From the NCBI RefSeq assembly GCF_000021485.1, contig NC_011761.1:1766001-1830000 (forward strand): DNA of 64,000 nt, given 5' to 3'. Position numbers and translations under genes: made by a program. This stretch comes from Acidithiobacillus ferrooxidans ATCC 23270 (GTDB lineage Bacteria > Pseudomonadota > Gammaproteobacteria > Acidithiobacillales > Acidithiobacillaceae). This document shows positions 35,753 to 47,838 of this stretch, in pieces (position 1 is the stretch's first letter; every line of letters begins with the position of its first letter). The notes under the pieces were generated by a model. It saw only the letters and a list, made by a program, of their open reading frames with translations. It was not told the DNA's origin and did not search any database.

Positions 35753-38200
35753 ATGACGACGGAACACGATGCAGCTTGTGAGGGTGAGAGCATCAGCGCC
35801 TACGGGACCGCCCGAGCGACGGTCGAAGATCAACCTCTGAACACCGATGATCTGCGTAAGATCGACGCCTACTGGCGGGCCAGTCTTTACCTGTGTCTCG
35901 GGATGTTATATCTCCGGGATAATCCGCTGCTGCGGGATCCGCTCAAGCCGGAGCACATAAAGCCGCGCCTGTTAGGTCACTGGGGATCGGACGCGGGCCA
36001 GTGTTTCACTTATATTCATTTCAATCGCCTGATTAACAAATACGACCTGAACGCGATCTATATCTCCGGGCCGGGGCACGGGGCACCGGCCATACTCTCT
36101 CAAGCCTACCTTGAGGGAACGTACTCGGAGACATATCCGGACAAAAGTCAGGATATCGCAGGCATGCGGCGATTTTTCAAGCAGTTTTCCTTCCCTGGGG
36201 GCATCGGCAGTCACGCGACACCGGAAACCCCGGGCAGCATTCATGAGGGCGGAGAACTCGGCTACAGTGTTTCGCACGCATTTGGAACCGTCTACGACAA
36301 CCCCGACCTGATCGCCCTGGTCATGGTGGGCGACGGGGAGGCGGAAACGGGTCCCCTTGCCACGAGCTGGCACAGCAATAAATTCCTCAATCCGATTACC
36401 GATGGCGCGGTATTGCCGGTGCTCCATCTCAACGGCTATAAAATCAACAACCCCACCATTCTGGCCCGCATCACCCATGAGGAACTGGAGGCATTATTTA
36501 TCGGGTATGGTTATACCCCTTATTTTGTGGAAGGAAGCGACCCTGCGAGCATGCACCAGGCGATGGCTGCCACCATGGAACGGTGCGTATTGAAAATCCG
36601 GGAATTTCAGGACAAAGCGCGGCACACCGGCACGGCCTTCCGTCCGCGCTGGCCGATGATCATCCTCCGCTCCCCCAAGGGCTGGACCGCGCCCCGCAAG
36701 GTGGACGGACACTATCTGGAGGGCTTCTGGCGGGCACATCAGATCCCCATTCCGGACGTCGTTTCCAATCCGGCACATCTGCAACTGTTGGAATCCTGGA
36801 TGCGCAGCTATAGGCCGGAGGAACTCTTCGACGCTCAGGGTCGGCTCATCCCCGAGCTGCACGAACTGGCCCCGAAGGGTAAGCGCCGGATGAGCGCCAA
36901 TCCTGTGGCCAACGGCGGTCTGCTGCGCCGCCCTCTGGATATGCCCGACTTTCGCGTATTTTCCATCGCGGTGCAGGATGCGGGCGGAACCCGGGCGGAC
37001 AATGTGCCCACCCTGGGGCACTTTCTCAGGGAGATTACGCGGCGAAACATGCAGAACTTCCGCATCTTCGGTCCGGACGAGACCCAATCCAATAAACTTG
37101 ACGCCATATATGATGTCACGCAAAAAGTCTGGCTGGGGGCGTATTTTCCCGAAGATGCCGATGGCGGGGCATTGGCGCTGAGCGGGCGGGTCATGGAAAT
37201 GCTCAGCGAACATACCCTGGAAGGATGGCTGGAGGGGTATCTGCTCAGCGGGCGGCACGGCCTCATCAACAGCTATGAGGCCTTCATTCACATCATCGAT
37301 TCCATGTTCAATCAACACGCCAAGTGGCTGGAAAAGTGCAACGAATTACCCTGGCGCGCCAAGGTGGCATCACTCAACCTGCTGATTACGGGTCTGGTCT
37401 GGCGCCAGGACCACAACGGCTTCACCCACCAGGACCCAGGTTTTCTGGACGTCGTCGCCAACAAGAGCCCCAATGTCGTGCGCATCTATCTTCCACCCGA
37501 TGCCAACTGCCTGCTCTCGGTGACGGATCATTGCCTGCGAAGCGTGAATTATATCAATGTGATTGTCGCGGATAAGCAAACGCATCTGCAGTATCTGGAC
37601 ATGGACGCTGCCATGGCGCACTGCGCAAAGGGTGCCGGAATATGGGAATGGGCCAGTAACGACATGGGAGAAGAACCCGACGTGGTCATGGCCAGTTGCG
37701 GTGACGTACCCACCATGGAATCTCTGGCGGCGACCGCCCTCTTACGCCAGCATCTACCCGATATAAAAATACGCTTTGTGAATGTCGTCGATCTCTTCAA
37801 ACTGGTGCCCCATACCGAACACCCCCACGGCATGACGGACCGTGAATTCGAGGCACTCTTCACCTCCTCAAAACCGGTTATTTTCAATTTTCACTCCTAT
37901 CCCTGGCTGATACACCGGCTCACCTACCGCCGCCCCGCCCAGCACCACATTCATGTACGGGGCTATAAGGAAAAGGGGAACATCGACACACCGCTGGAAC
38001 TCGCCATCCGCAACCAGACGGACCGGTTCAGCCTGGCTATTGATGCCATTGACCGGATCCCCCGTTTTTGCGACACGGGTTCCGGTGTGCGTGAGATACT
38101 GCTCAACCTGCAATTCGCCTGTAAAAATCATGCATACGAGTACGGCGTGGACCCGCAGGAAATCACCGACTGGCAATGGCCTTTCCGGGATACTCCCTGA
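35753..38200 (+). CDS. xfp: Xylulose-5-phosphate/fructose-6-phosphate phosphoketolase
   Basis: Thiamine-diphosphate enzyme that cleaves xylulose 5-phosphate or fructose 6-phosphate with phosphate to acetyl phosphate and an aldose phosphate. The 815-residue protein has the family blocks [63 protein letters not shown] and the ThDP motif [10 protein letters not shown]. The C-terminal half has [17 protein letters not shown]-like and [17 protein letters not shown] blocks. The start at 35753 has TGAGG 6 bp upstream; the longest frame starts at a TTG at 35702. It stands alone, with no acetate kinase gene beside it. Confidence 0.95.
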   Translation: MTTEHDAACEGESISAYGTARATVEDQPLNTDDLRKIDAYWRASLYLCLGMLYLRDNPLLRDPLKPEHIKPRLLGHWGSDAGQCFTYIHFNRLINKYDLNAIYISGPGHGAPAILSQAYLEGTYSETYPDKSQDIAGMRRFFKQFSFPGGIGSHATPETPGSIHEGGELGYSVSHAFGTVYDNPDLIALVMVGDGEAETGPLATSWHSNKFLNPITDGAVLPVLHLNGYKINNPTILARITHEELEALFIGYGYTPYFVEGSDPASMHQAMAATMERCVLKIREFQDKARHTGTAFRPRWPMIILRSPKGWTAPRKVDGHYLEGFWRAHQIPIPDVVSNPAHLQLLESWMRSYRPEELFDAQGRLIPELHELAPKGKRRMSANPVANGGLLRRPLDMPDFRVFSIAVQDAGGTRADNVPTLGHFLREITRRNMQNFRIFGPDETQSNKLDAIYDVTQKVWLGAYFPEDADGGALALSGRVMEMLSEHTLEGWLEGYLLSGRHGLINSYEAFIHIIDSMFNQHAKWLEKCNELPWRAKVASLNLLITGLVWRQDHNGFTHQDPGFLDVVANKSPNVVRIYLPPDANCLLSVTDHCLRSVNYINVIVADKQTHLQYLDMDAAMAHCAKGAGIWEWASNDMGEEPDVVMASCGDVPTMESLAATALLRQHLPDIKIRFVNVVDLFKLVPHTEHPHGMTDREFEALFTSSKPVIFNFHSYPWLIHRLTYRRPAQHHIHVRGYKEKGNIDTPLELAIRNQTDRFSLAIDAIDRIPRFCDTGSGVREILLNLQFACKNHAYEYGVDPQEITDWQWPFRDTP

Positions 38201-38286
38201 ATACCACCGTGTACCAGCAAAACGTTACGGTGTGGCGCCCCATCTCAATCATTCCGTGCCGTTATTAATTTACTCGAGGAAAGCCT

Positions 38287-39069
38287 ATGCCGTCATCGCC
38301 GACATCTCAAATACCATCCCACCAAAACTACCGCGCGCGCATTATGGTCAGTATAGCTCTCATTTTTATCACCGGGATCCCATCATTCACATGCGCATTC
38401 GCCAACACAGCCAAGAAATCAAAGCTCTGGTCAGGGAGCGTGGCGTTCGGATTTTCCAGCGCCACGGGAACATACCCATCCATAAATCTCCATAGCCACG
38501 ACTGGGTACGCTGGCAATATCACCGTTGGGAAAATCGTGCGCACGTGAGCTACGATTACACTGCTGCATCCACTGCGGTTTACGCCAATCGCCTCGTTCT
38601 GGAAGATCAGGGCCGATATTATTTCAAACCAAAGATTCACTATATCTTCGGTGACATCCGTTATGACAGAAATCAATTTAACGGATATTATTACCACTTG
38701 ATAGAAACCATAGGCGAAGGCAATATCGTATCACTCGGCAAAACCATGTCCATAGATTATCAGGGAGGCATCGGTGCTCAGGAAGACCAGCCTATAGGTA
38801 TGAAATATCAAACCAACCCGGCCGCTCGTTTAGCGGTGGGTTATCAGTGGCACCTGACCCGCCATGCGACTTTCAAGGAAAACGTAACCGCCCTGCTATC
38901 CACAGCCAACAACAATACTTATGAGTCGGTTACCAGCCTGCAATCCCAGTTGTATGGTCCATTAGCCTTGCAGCTATCTTATACCGCCACCTACAACGAA
39001 TTCCCCGTGATCAGTTATTATAAAAAGTTTAACACCATTACGGCAGCGGATTTGAAATTCCATTTTTAG
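38287..39069 (+). CDS. DUF481-like outer-membrane beta-barrel protein
   Basis: A 260-residue exported protein. After a Ser/Pro-rich n-region a hydrophobic signal segment (about 20-37, ending TCAFA) precedes alternating aromatic beta-strands (LWSGSVAFGFSSATGTY, RYYFKPKIHYIFGDIRY, LQLSYTATYNEFPVISY), with a C-terminal Phe as in outer-membrane barrels. The pattern resembles DUF481/YdiY salt-induced proteins; function is unknown. GAGGAAA precedes the ATG. It stands alone between phosphoketolase and tRNA-Ser; codon and base composition is AT-richer than neighbours. Confidence 0.65.
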   Translation: MPSSPTSQIPSHQNYRARIMVSIALIFITGIPSFTCAFANTAKKSKLWSGSVAFGFSSATGTYPSINLHSHDWVRWQYHRWENRAHVSYDYTAASTAVYANRLVLEDQGRYYFKPKIHYIFGDIRYDRNQFNGYYYHLIETIGEGNIVSLGKTMSIDYQGGIGAQEDQPIGMKYQTNPAARLAVGYQWHLTRHATFKENVTALLSTANNNTYESVTSLQSQLYGPLALQLSYTATYNEFPVISYYKKFNTITAADLKFHF

Positions 39070-39146
39070 CCACTCGGGGCTATGCAATACAAAATCGCGC
39101 AAGGTGATTCGGGAGAGGGTGCAATGCAGAAAGTTGCTATTTAATA

Positions 39147-39237
39147 TGGCGGAGAGGGTGGGATTCGAACCCACGTGGGGTTTTACCCCCCATCCGATTT
39201 CGAGTCGGCGCCGTTATGGCCACTTCGGTACCTCTCC
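39147..39237 (-). tRNA. tRNA-Ser (anticodon CGA)
   Basis: The minus strand folds into a 91-nt class II tRNA. The acceptor stem is GGAGAGG/CCTCTCC with G73 and an encoded CCA. The anticodon loop is CTCGAAA (anticodon CGA at 39200-39202), followed by a long variable arm (GGATGGGGGG...) and the T-loop GGTTCGAATCC. The long variable arm and discriminator G identify serine; the anticodon reads UCG. Confidence 0.95.
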
Positions 39238-39315
39238 GCGGAGGTGGTATACCTTAATCTTTCCAGACGCTGGCGGCAAGTCTGCCCGCCGCGGCGCCGA
39301 AAAGACCATACAGGA

Positions 39316-40266
39316 CTACAAGGCCGCACCGTCGTTACGATCCTTGGCACTGATGAACTGACGTTTGAGGACGTGCTCCCGCTTGAGCCCCAGCCACAGT
39401 GCGATCGGGCTCGCGACGAAAATCGAGGAATAGGTACCCACCACCACGCCGATGACCAGCGCCGTGGCAAACCCGTGAATCACCGGCCCACCAAAAAGGA
39501 AGAGCGAAAGCGCGACCATGAAGGTGATGAAGCTGGTGATCACCGTTCTGGATAGCGTCTCGTTGATGGCGACGTTGAATATCTGCGCCACATCACCGCT
39601 GCGGGACGCCCGCAGATCCTCGCGCATACGGTCGAAAACCACCACCGTATCATTGAGGGAATAGCCCATGATCACCAGCAACGCCGCAATCACGGTCAGG
39701 GAAAACTCTTCGTGGCTGATGGCGAAAAAGCCCACCACCAGGATCGGGTCGTGGAGCATGGCGAGCACACCGCCCACGGCGAAACGCCACTCAAAGCGAA
39801 ACCCCACATAAATCAGAATACCCAGAGTGACGATGATCAGCGCCATGATCCCCTTGTTCCGCAATTCCTTACCCACCTCCGGACCAACATATTCGGTGCG
39901 GCGCAACTGCACATCGGGATACTCCACTTGATCCTTCCGGAATACCTGCAGAATCGTATTGCCCACGGCGCTGCTCTCACCGGGTACGGTGCGCAGGCGA
40001 ATCAGCAGGTCGCGGTCACCACCAAAGGTCTGCACTACCGCATCGTGGAAGCCCGCCTGGGTGAGGGTACCCCGCACCGCGCCCAGATCCGGCGTCTTGC
40101 TGAATGCCAGTTCCACCAGCGTACCACCGGTGAAATCGATGCTGTAATTCAGCCCCCGCACCAGAAAAACGGCGACGGAGGCGATGATCAGCAGAGCGGA
40201 CACGCCCAGAAAAATCCAGCGTCTGGACATGAAGTCTACATGGGTACGGACTTTGAAAAGTTCCAT
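39316..40266 (-). CDS. secF: Protein translocase subunit SecF
   Basis: Inner-membrane partner of SecD that uses the proton motive force to pull proteins through SecYEG (316 aa). Conserved blocks are YSIDFTGGTLVEL, VGPEVGKELR, TMs with GYSLNDTVVVFDRMREDLR, NETLSRTVITS and VGTYSSIFVASPIALWL. The start at 40266 (MELFKVRTHVDFM) lies 7 bp after secD stops; the longest frame would overlap secD. It is last of yajC-secD-secF. Confidence 0.95.
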   Translation of the reverse strand: MELFKVRTHVDFMSRRWIFLGVSALLIIASVAVFLVRGLNYSIDFTGGTLVELAFSKTPDLGAVRGTLTQAGFHDAVVQTFGGDRDLLIRLRTVPGESSAVGNTILQVFRKDQVEYPDVQLRRTEYVGPEVGKELRNKGIMALIIVTLGILIYVGFRFEWRFAVGGVLAMLHDPILVVGFFAISHEEFSLTVIAALLVIMGYSLNDTVVVFDRMREDLRASRSGDVAQIFNVAINETLSRTVITSFITFMVALSLFLFGGPVIHGFATALVIGVVVGTYSSIFVASPIALWLGLKREHVLKRQFISAKDRNDGAAL

Positions 40267-40273
40267 CGCGACC

Positions 40274-42058
40274 TCAGATATAAAGCTTTTGCACGCGCCG
40301 CTTGCCGAGGGCGAGTTCGATGATGCCACGGCTCATCATGGTGGCCGTAAACATGGAGGTGATCACGCCGATGGTTAGTACCAGCGCAAAGCCCTTGATG
40401 GCGCCGGTACCGAACTGGAAAAGCACCAGGGCAGCGATCAGGACCGTGATATTGGAGTCCACAATGGTCGCAAAGGCCTTCTTGAAACCCGCGTCGATGG
40501 CCGCGCGAGTGCTCATGCCATGCCGGAGTTCCTCGCGGATGCGCTCGAATACCAGCACGTTGGCATCCACCGCCAGACCGATCTTCAGCACGATACCGGC
40601 GATACCCGGCAGCGTCAGCGTCCCGCCCATGATCGAAAGCACCGCCAGAATAGCCAGAATATTCACCAGAATGGCGACATCGGCTATCAAACCAAAAGCC
40701 CGGTAATAGAGCGTCATGAAGAGCACTACGAAGGCCATGCCGAAAACCACGGCCATCACCCCGTCATGGATGGAGTCCTGACCCAGGGTAGGTCCGACGG
40801 TACGCTCCTCGGAGATATGAACGGGTGCGGGCAATGCGCCGGCGCGCAGTTCGATGGCGGCGTTACTGGCGTCTTTCAAACCGGAGAATCCGGTAATCTG
40901 GGCCCGGCCCTCCGTAATGGCTTCACGTATCACCGGCGCGGTCACCACCTTGTTATCCAGCAGAATCGCCATGCGCTTGCCCACGTTTTTGGTGGTCAGG
41001 TCACCGAAGATGCGCGTCCCTTCGTTGTTGAAACTGACATTGACAACGGCCTGGCCGCTGTTATTGTCCACCCCCGCGCTGGCATTGCTGAGGTAGCGAC
41101 CGGTAAGTACCGTATTGGTGTACAGCACGTAAGGTGTACCGTGAACGCCGTAAAAGAGCGCGGTACCGGCGGGCAGTTCGCCCTTGAGGGCCTCTGTCAT
41201 GTTGGCCTGGTCATCCACCATCTTGAATTCGAGCTGGGCGGTGGAGCCGATAATGGATTTGGCTCGCTGGGTATCCTGTACACCGGGTAACTGCACGGCG
41301 ATATGATCAGCGCCCTGGCGCTGGATGACCGGCTCCGAGACGCCCAGTTCGTCGATACGATTGCGAATAACGACAATGGCCTGTTGCAGTGCATCGTCTT
41401 TCATTTTGCTGGCAGCGTCGGGGGTGATGCTGATACTCAGCACCGCATGGGGTTGCAGAACGACGGCATAATCCGGATACCGTTCGGCGACAGCCTTTTG
41501 CGCCTGTGCCGCGACTGCGGCGTTTTCCATTTCGATGGCAAGACTTTGCGGCCCGGTCATGTTGACCGCCAGATATTGCAGATTTCGGTGACGAAGGAAG
41601 GTGCGCAAGCTACCACTGTCCTGTTGCAGTGCATGTTTGATGACGGCGTCGGTATCCACACGCAGCAGGAGATACACGCCGCCGCGCAGGTCGAGGCCCA
41701 GATTGACGGGTTTGCCACCAATACTGCGTAGCCAGTCCGGCTCTGCGGACATCTGCGAAAGAATGACCTGAGCGTTGGCCGGGAGCTTGTTTTGCAGCAA
41801 GGTCTCGGCCAGCCCCTGGGCGTCGTTGTTCGGGAAAAAGAAGGTGCTCCCTTTCTCACCGGAACTGACGCGGGTGACCGGAATTCCAGCGGCTTGCAGC
41901 CAGCCCTGCTGGGTGGCCACCGGCGGCAGGAGGGTCCCCGCGGGCGCGCGCACCTCCACCGCGGAATGCCAGCCATAGAAATTGGGCAGTGCGTAAAACA
42001 GGGAAGGCAGTACAACGACGAGGATGATCAGGTACTTCCACCATGGATAACGGGTCAT
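40274..42058 (-). CDS. secD: Protein translocase subunit SecD
   Basis: Integral membrane Sec accessory (594 aa) that completes protein export. TM1 (YLIILVVVLPSLFYALPNFYG) is followed by the periplasmic P1 region with VNLGLDLRGGVYLLLRVDTD, then VQLPGVQDTQRAKSIIGSTAQLEFK. The C-terminal TM2-6 block has PGIAGIVLKIGLAVDANVLVFERIREELR, the SecD signature. It starts 11 bp after yajC and is followed by secF. Confidence 0.96.
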   Translation of the reverse strand: MTRYPWWKYLIILVVVLPSLFYALPNFYGWHSAVEVRAPAGTLLPPVATQQGWLQAAGIPVTRVSSGEKGSTFFFPNNDAQGLAETLLQNKLPANAQVILSQMSAEPDWLRSIGGKPVNLGLDLRGGVYLLLRVDTDAVIKHALQQDSGSLRTFLRHRNLQYLAVNMTGPQSLAIEMENAAVAAQAQKAVAERYPDYAVVLQPHAVLSISITPDAASKMKDDALQQAIVVIRNRIDELGVSEPVIQRQGADHIAVQLPGVQDTQRAKSIIGSTAQLEFKMVDDQANMTEALKGELPAGTALFYGVHGTPYVLYTNTVLTGRYLSNASAGVDNNSGQAVVNVSFNNEGTRIFGDLTTKNVGKRMAILLDNKVVTAPVIREAITEGRAQITGFSGLKDASNAAIELRAGALPAPVHISEERTVGPTLGQDSIHDGVMAVVFGMAFVVLFMTLYYRAFGLIADVAILVNILAILAVLSIMGGTLTLPGIAGIVLKIGLAVDANVLVFERIREELRHGMSTRAAIDAGFKKAFATIVDSNITVLIAALVLFQFGTGAIKGFALVLTIGVITSMFTATMMSRGIIELALGKRRVQKLYI

Positions 42059-42069
42059 GTAACGAGCCT

Positions 42070-42405
42070 TTACAGTTTTTTCAGCGTCCCTTTGGGCAAT
42101 AACAACGTCACTGAGGCCCGCTGCACCTTCACAATGACTCCTTCAGCCACCTCAAGTTGCAGGTAATCCTCACCCGCCTGCATGATCCGTCCGGCCAGTC
42201 CACCCTGGGTAATCACTTCATCGCCTTTGGAGATCGTCGCGATCAACTGGCGTTGTTCCTTCGCCTTTTTGGTCTGCGGTCGGATCAGCAGGAAATAGAA
42301 AATAGCGAAGATGGCAACCAGCGGGATGACTTGGATAAAAAAGGAGTCCGGACCTGCCCCCGCCGCAGTCCCGGCATAAGCGTTGGCGATAGGCGAAAAG
42401 TTCAT
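42070..42405 (-). CDS. yajC: Preprotein translocase accessory subunit YajC
   Basis: Small single-span inner-membrane protein of the SecDF-YajC complex (111 aa). It has one TM near 22-42 (IQVIPLVAIFAIFYFLLIRP), followed by the signature RPQTKKAKEQRQL and a cytoplasmic KGDEVITQGGLAGRI domain. The ATG at 42405 is preferred because the upstream GTG (42411) overlaps the TGGAG ribosome site. It is the first gene of yajC-secD-secF, 40 bp after tgt. Confidence 0.93.
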   Translation of the reverse strand: MNFSPIANAYAGTAAGAGPDSFFIQVIPLVAIFAIFYFLLIRPQTKKAKEQRQLIATISKGDEVITQGGLAGRIMQAGEDYLQLEVAEGVIVKVQRASVTLLLPKGTLKKL

Positions 42406-42445
42406 ATGCACTCCAGGTCAGATCTGAGGGCCGCCATTGTAGCCT

Positions 42446-44595
<2,150 letters not shown>

Positions 44596-44603
44596 GAAAA
44601 TTG

Positions 44604-45953
44604 TCAGGAGAGCCAGTCTGATTCGGTTTGTAGCGGATGGGGGATCACCTGCACCAGTACGATGCGTGGGCCTTTTTTGCGCAGCACCACCACGTCGAAG
44701 CTGGGAAAAGCGACTCGTTCCCCTTCTTCCGGGACCCTTTCGAGCTGACGCATGACCAGACCGCCGATGGTATCCGCCGTTTCCTCGTCTATATCGATGT
44801 GCAGGCTTCGCTCCAGGGAATACAACGAGAGGCTGCCAGAACCCACCCAACTCCCGTCGGGTTGCCGCTGCCACTCCTGACGCTGGTGCCGGAATTCATC
44901 GGGAATGGCGCCGAGCAGACTCTCCAGCACATGGTCCAGCGTGACGAAGCCGGTGATGGTACCCAGATCGTCAACCACCAGCGCGAAATGCGGGTGCCCA
45001 GAGCGAAAATGGGTGAGCAGGTCCATGGCCGGAAGCGCCTTGCCAACGGCGGGCAGCGGCCGCAGGAGTTTTTTGATCTCGCGCAGATCCGGATGCCTTG
45101 ATAGGGCCGCAAAGGCGTCCTTGACGTGGAGCAGGCCGACCACATGCTGGCGATCCCCTTCGCATACCGGATAGCGGGTGAAACGGTGGTTCATCATCAC
45201 CTGACGGATTTCCTCGGGACTATCATCCAGCATCAGACAGACCATATCGGCAGCAGGGCGCATCAGGTCTCCGGCCGTCAGTTCCGTAAAATCCAGGGTG
45301 CGGTCCAGAATATCTCCAGTGCGCTGACCGAGGGTACCCTGGGCCTGGCTGAGAGCGAGGATCATCGCCAGTTCGTCGCGGGAATGGGGCGCATCGCCAG
45401 CGGGTTGATCCACCCGCAGCGCAAAGAGGCGCAGAACGATGCGAGTCGCACCGTTGAGCACCCAGATCGCCGGGTACATCAGCCAGTAGAAGGCGTAGAG
45501 GGGCATGCCGGTCCACAGGGATACCGGCTCCACCTTGCGGATGGCCAGTGACTTGGGCACCAGTTCCCCGATCACGATGACCAAGAAAGAGATCAGGACA
45601 AAGCCCGCTGCGAAGGAAACGGATCGCAGGGCCACCGGATCCCTTAGCCCGACAGCCCGGAAGACCGGCTGGAGCAGATGCGCCAGACTGGGTTCACCCA
45701 CCCAGCCGATACCCAGAGACGCGATGGTGATGCCGAGCTGCGTAGCGGAAAGATAGGCGTCCAGACGTCGGTGCAGGCGCAGGAGAATCCTCCCGCGCAA
45801 CCCGTGTTCCTGGGCGAGGGTCCGGGCGTGGGTACCCCGCAGCCGCACCAGGGCGAATTCCGCGGCAACAAAAAAACCGTTCAGCAAAATCAGCAGGACT
45901 GCCAGCAGCAGCCCATTCACCTCATGCACGGGAGGCTGCCCCCGCCCGCCCAT
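44604..45953 (-). CDS. CorB/CorC-type membrane protein with DUF21, CBS and CorC_HlyC domains
   Basis: A 449-residue inner-membrane protein of the UPF0053/hemolysin-C family. A DUF21 region with several TMs fills about 10-200 (LLLAVLLILLNGFFVAAEFALVRLR, SATQLGITIASLGIGWVGEP). Two CBS motifs (MRPAADMVCLMLDDSPEEIR, KKLLRPLPAVGKAL) and a C-terminal CorC_HlyC transporter-associated domain follow. CorB/CorC-like members act in Mg2+/Co2+ efflux; several relatives have no known function. It is followed 8 bp later by queA and preceded by a CBS-only gene. Confidence 0.85.
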   Translation of the reverse strand: MGGRGQPPVHEVNGLLLAVLLILLNGFFVAAEFALVRLRGTHARTLAQEHGLRGRILLRLHRRLDAYLSATQLGITIASLGIGWVGEPSLAHLLQPVFRAVGLRDPVALRSVSFAAGFVLISFLVIVIGELVPKSLAIRKVEPVSLWTGMPLYAFYWLMYPAIWVLNGATRIVLRLFALRVDQPAGDAPHSRDELAMILALSQAQGTLGQRTGDILDRTLDFTELTAGDLMRPAADMVCLMLDDSPEEIRQVMMNHRFTRYPVCEGDRQHVVGLLHVKDAFAALSRHPDLREIKKLLRPLPAVGKALPAMDLLTHFRSGHPHFALVVDDLGTITGFVTLDHVLESLLGAIPDEFRHQRQEWQRQPDGSWVGSGSLSLYSLERSLHIDIDEETADTIGGLVMRQLERVPEEGERVAFPSFDVVVLRKKGPRIVLVQVIPHPLQTESDWLS

Positions 45954-45967
45954 GGCGGGAGTGTCGT

Positions 45968-46561
45968 TCAGTCATCACTGGTGAGAAGCTGCTCCAATTC
46001 GGCGAAGCTCTGCACCACATCGTTGGTCTGAATGGATACGCCCAGTTGCCGCGCAATCTGGCTGATGGAAAAAACGCCGCGAATCTCTTCACCACGGGGG
46101 GTTTCCTCACGCACCAACGCATGCTGACGCCCCACCTTGCGCAGGGTGAGAACGATATCGCCGACAGTAGAGCGCTCTACTTCGGCGAAGTCGAGTACGT
46201 CGACCTGCCCCAGAGGCACCATGATGTCCTGCACCCGGATCATATCCCGGGCAATATGGTTTTCGGCCGCCAGTTTCACCGGCTTTTCTCCCATGATATC
46301 GCGAGCGGTTATCAGGCCGGTCAGGGTGCCGAAGTCATCCAGCACGAAAAGCATACGCACGCCCACGTGAATCATGCGCTGCATGGCCTGCTCCATGGTG
46401 GTTTCCGGCTTCACCGTTGCAGCGGGCACCCGGCTGAGGTCGGTCATGCTCTTGAGCGCCGCATCACCAAGCGCCACGGTCAGGGGCACTCCGTCAGCAA
46501 ACATGCTGATACGCGTGTCGGGCTTCAGTCTGTGACATTGTAATGCACGGAATCTTGTCAT
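45968..46561 (-). CDS. Protein with two CBS domains
   Basis: A soluble 197-residue protein with paired CBS motifs. The first is TVKPETTMEQAMQRMIHVGVRMLFVLDDFGTLTGLITARDIMG. The second is IQDIMVPLGQVDVLDFAEVERSTVGDIVLTLRKVGRQHALV-like and ends with GVFSISQIARQLG. CBS pairs bind adenine nucleotides and regulate other proteins. It lies 14 bp before the CorC-type gene, which also has CBS domains, so joint function is plausible. The partner is not known. Confidence 0.85.
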   Translation of the reverse strand: MTRFRALQCHRLKPDTRISMFADGVPLTVALGDAALKSMTDLSRVPAATVKPETTMEQAMQRMIHVGVRMLFVLDDFGTLTGLITARDIMGEKPVKLAAENHIARDMIRVQDIMVPLGQVDVLDFAEVERSTVGDIVLTLRKVGRQHALVREETPRGEEIRGVFSISQIARQLGVSIQTNDVVQSFAELEQLLTSDD

Positions 46562-46623
46562 TTCATTATCTCCGCAGTAGAAAAGTGGCAGGAAAACTCG
46601 CTTTCATCCAAGCATAGCGCAAA

Positions 46624-47838
46624 TCAGCGGGCCACAAGAGCGGCAAAGCCACGCTCCATATCCTCGCGCAGGTCATCGGCGTGTTCCAGCCCGACACTGA
46701 TCCGCAGCAAGCCGTCACCGACTCCCGCGGCAGCCCGTGCCTCGGGACTGACCCGGCTATGGGTGGTGCTCGCCGGGTGCGTAATGGTGGTCTTGGCGTC
46801 GCCGAGATTGGCGGTCAGGGAAAGCAGGCGCAGGGCGTCGACAAAGGCCCACGCCGCTTTCTGGCCACCGTGCAGATCGAAGGACAGGATGGCGCCCGGC
46901 AGGCGCTGCTGACGCGCGGCAAGGGCCTGCTGCGGATGGCTGTCGAGGCCCGGATAATAGACCCGCGCCACTTCCGGCCGTGCCTCCAGCCATTCAGCGA
47001 TCTTCTGGGCGTTGGCGCAATGGCGCTCCATACGCAGTCCGAGAGTCTCCAGGCCCTTGAGCTGCACCCAGGCATTGAAAGGACTGAGGCTCGGACCCGC
47101 CGTCCGCACGAAATTGCGGGGCCCGCTATTGAGCAGTTCGGTACTGCCGCACACCGCGCCCCCCAGGGTTCGCCCCTGCCCATCCAGATATTTGGTGGCG
47201 GAGTGGATGACCAGATCGGCGCCAAACTTGAGGGGCTGCTGCAAGGCCGGTGTGCAGAAGCAGTTGTCCACCACCAGCCAGGCATCATGGACGTGAGCCA
47301 GATCCGCCAGGGCCTGCATGTCGCCAATCTCGGTGAGCGGATTGGAAGGCGTTTCCAGGAAGAGCATACGGGTATTGGGACGCAGTGCCGCGCGCCACGC
47401 CGGCACATCGGCCAGCGGCACAAAGCTGGTCTCCACTCCGAAGCGGCTGAGAATATTGCCGAGCAATTGCACCGTCGTACCAAAAATGGAGCGGGAAGCG
47501 ACGACATGGTCACCCGCCTTGAGTATCCCCATGAAGGCGGTCAGACAGGCGGCCATACCCGAGGCCGTGGCGACACAGGCTTCCGCCCCCTCCAGCGCGG
47601 CAAGCCGTTCTTCAAAGGTGCGTACGGTAGGATTGGTGAAGCGGGCATAGATATTTCCCGGCACCCTTCCGGCGAAGCGGTCTGCGGCTTCTTCTGCCGA
47701 GTCGAAGACGAAGCTGGAGGTGGGGAAGATGGCCTCGCTGTGCTCCTGCTCCTGGGTACGGTGAATACCGGCACGGATGGCGATGGTTTCCGGACGCAGC
47801 CGGTCCGCCCAGTCGGGGTTGGTATTTTTGGTGTTCAT
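46624..47838 (-). CDS. metZ: O-succinylhomoserine sulfhydrylase
   Basis: PLP enzyme (404 aa) that makes homocysteine from O-succinylhomoserine and sulfide, a direct route to methionine. It has the cystathionine-gamma-synthase family fold with the PLP Lys in HSATKYLDGQGR, the motif NPTVRTFEERLAALEGAEACVATASGMAA and FLETPSNPL. Its start overlaps the purF stop as ATGA, with AAGGAG inside purF. MetZ next to PurF is common in proteobacteria. A cystathionine synthase role is possible but less likely. Confidence 0.9.
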   Translation of the reverse strand: MNTKNTNPDWADRLRPETIAIRAGIHRTQEQEHSEAIFPTSSFVFDSAEEAADRFAGRVPGNIYARFTNPTVRTFEERLAALEGAEACVATASGMAACLTAFMGILKAGDHVVASRSIFGTTVQLLGNILSRFGVETSFVPLADVPAWRAALRPNTRMLFLETPSNPLTEIGDMQALADLAHVHDAWLVVDNCFCTPALQQPLKFGADLVIHSATKYLDGQGRTLGGAVCGSTELLNSGPRNFVRTAGPSLSPFNAWVQLKGLETLGLRMERHCANAQKIAEWLEARPEVARVYYPGLDSHPQQALAARQQRLPGAILSFDLHGGQKAAWAFVDALRLLSLTANLGDAKTTITHPASTTHSRVSPEARAAAGVGDGLLRISVGLEHADDLREDMERGFAALVAR

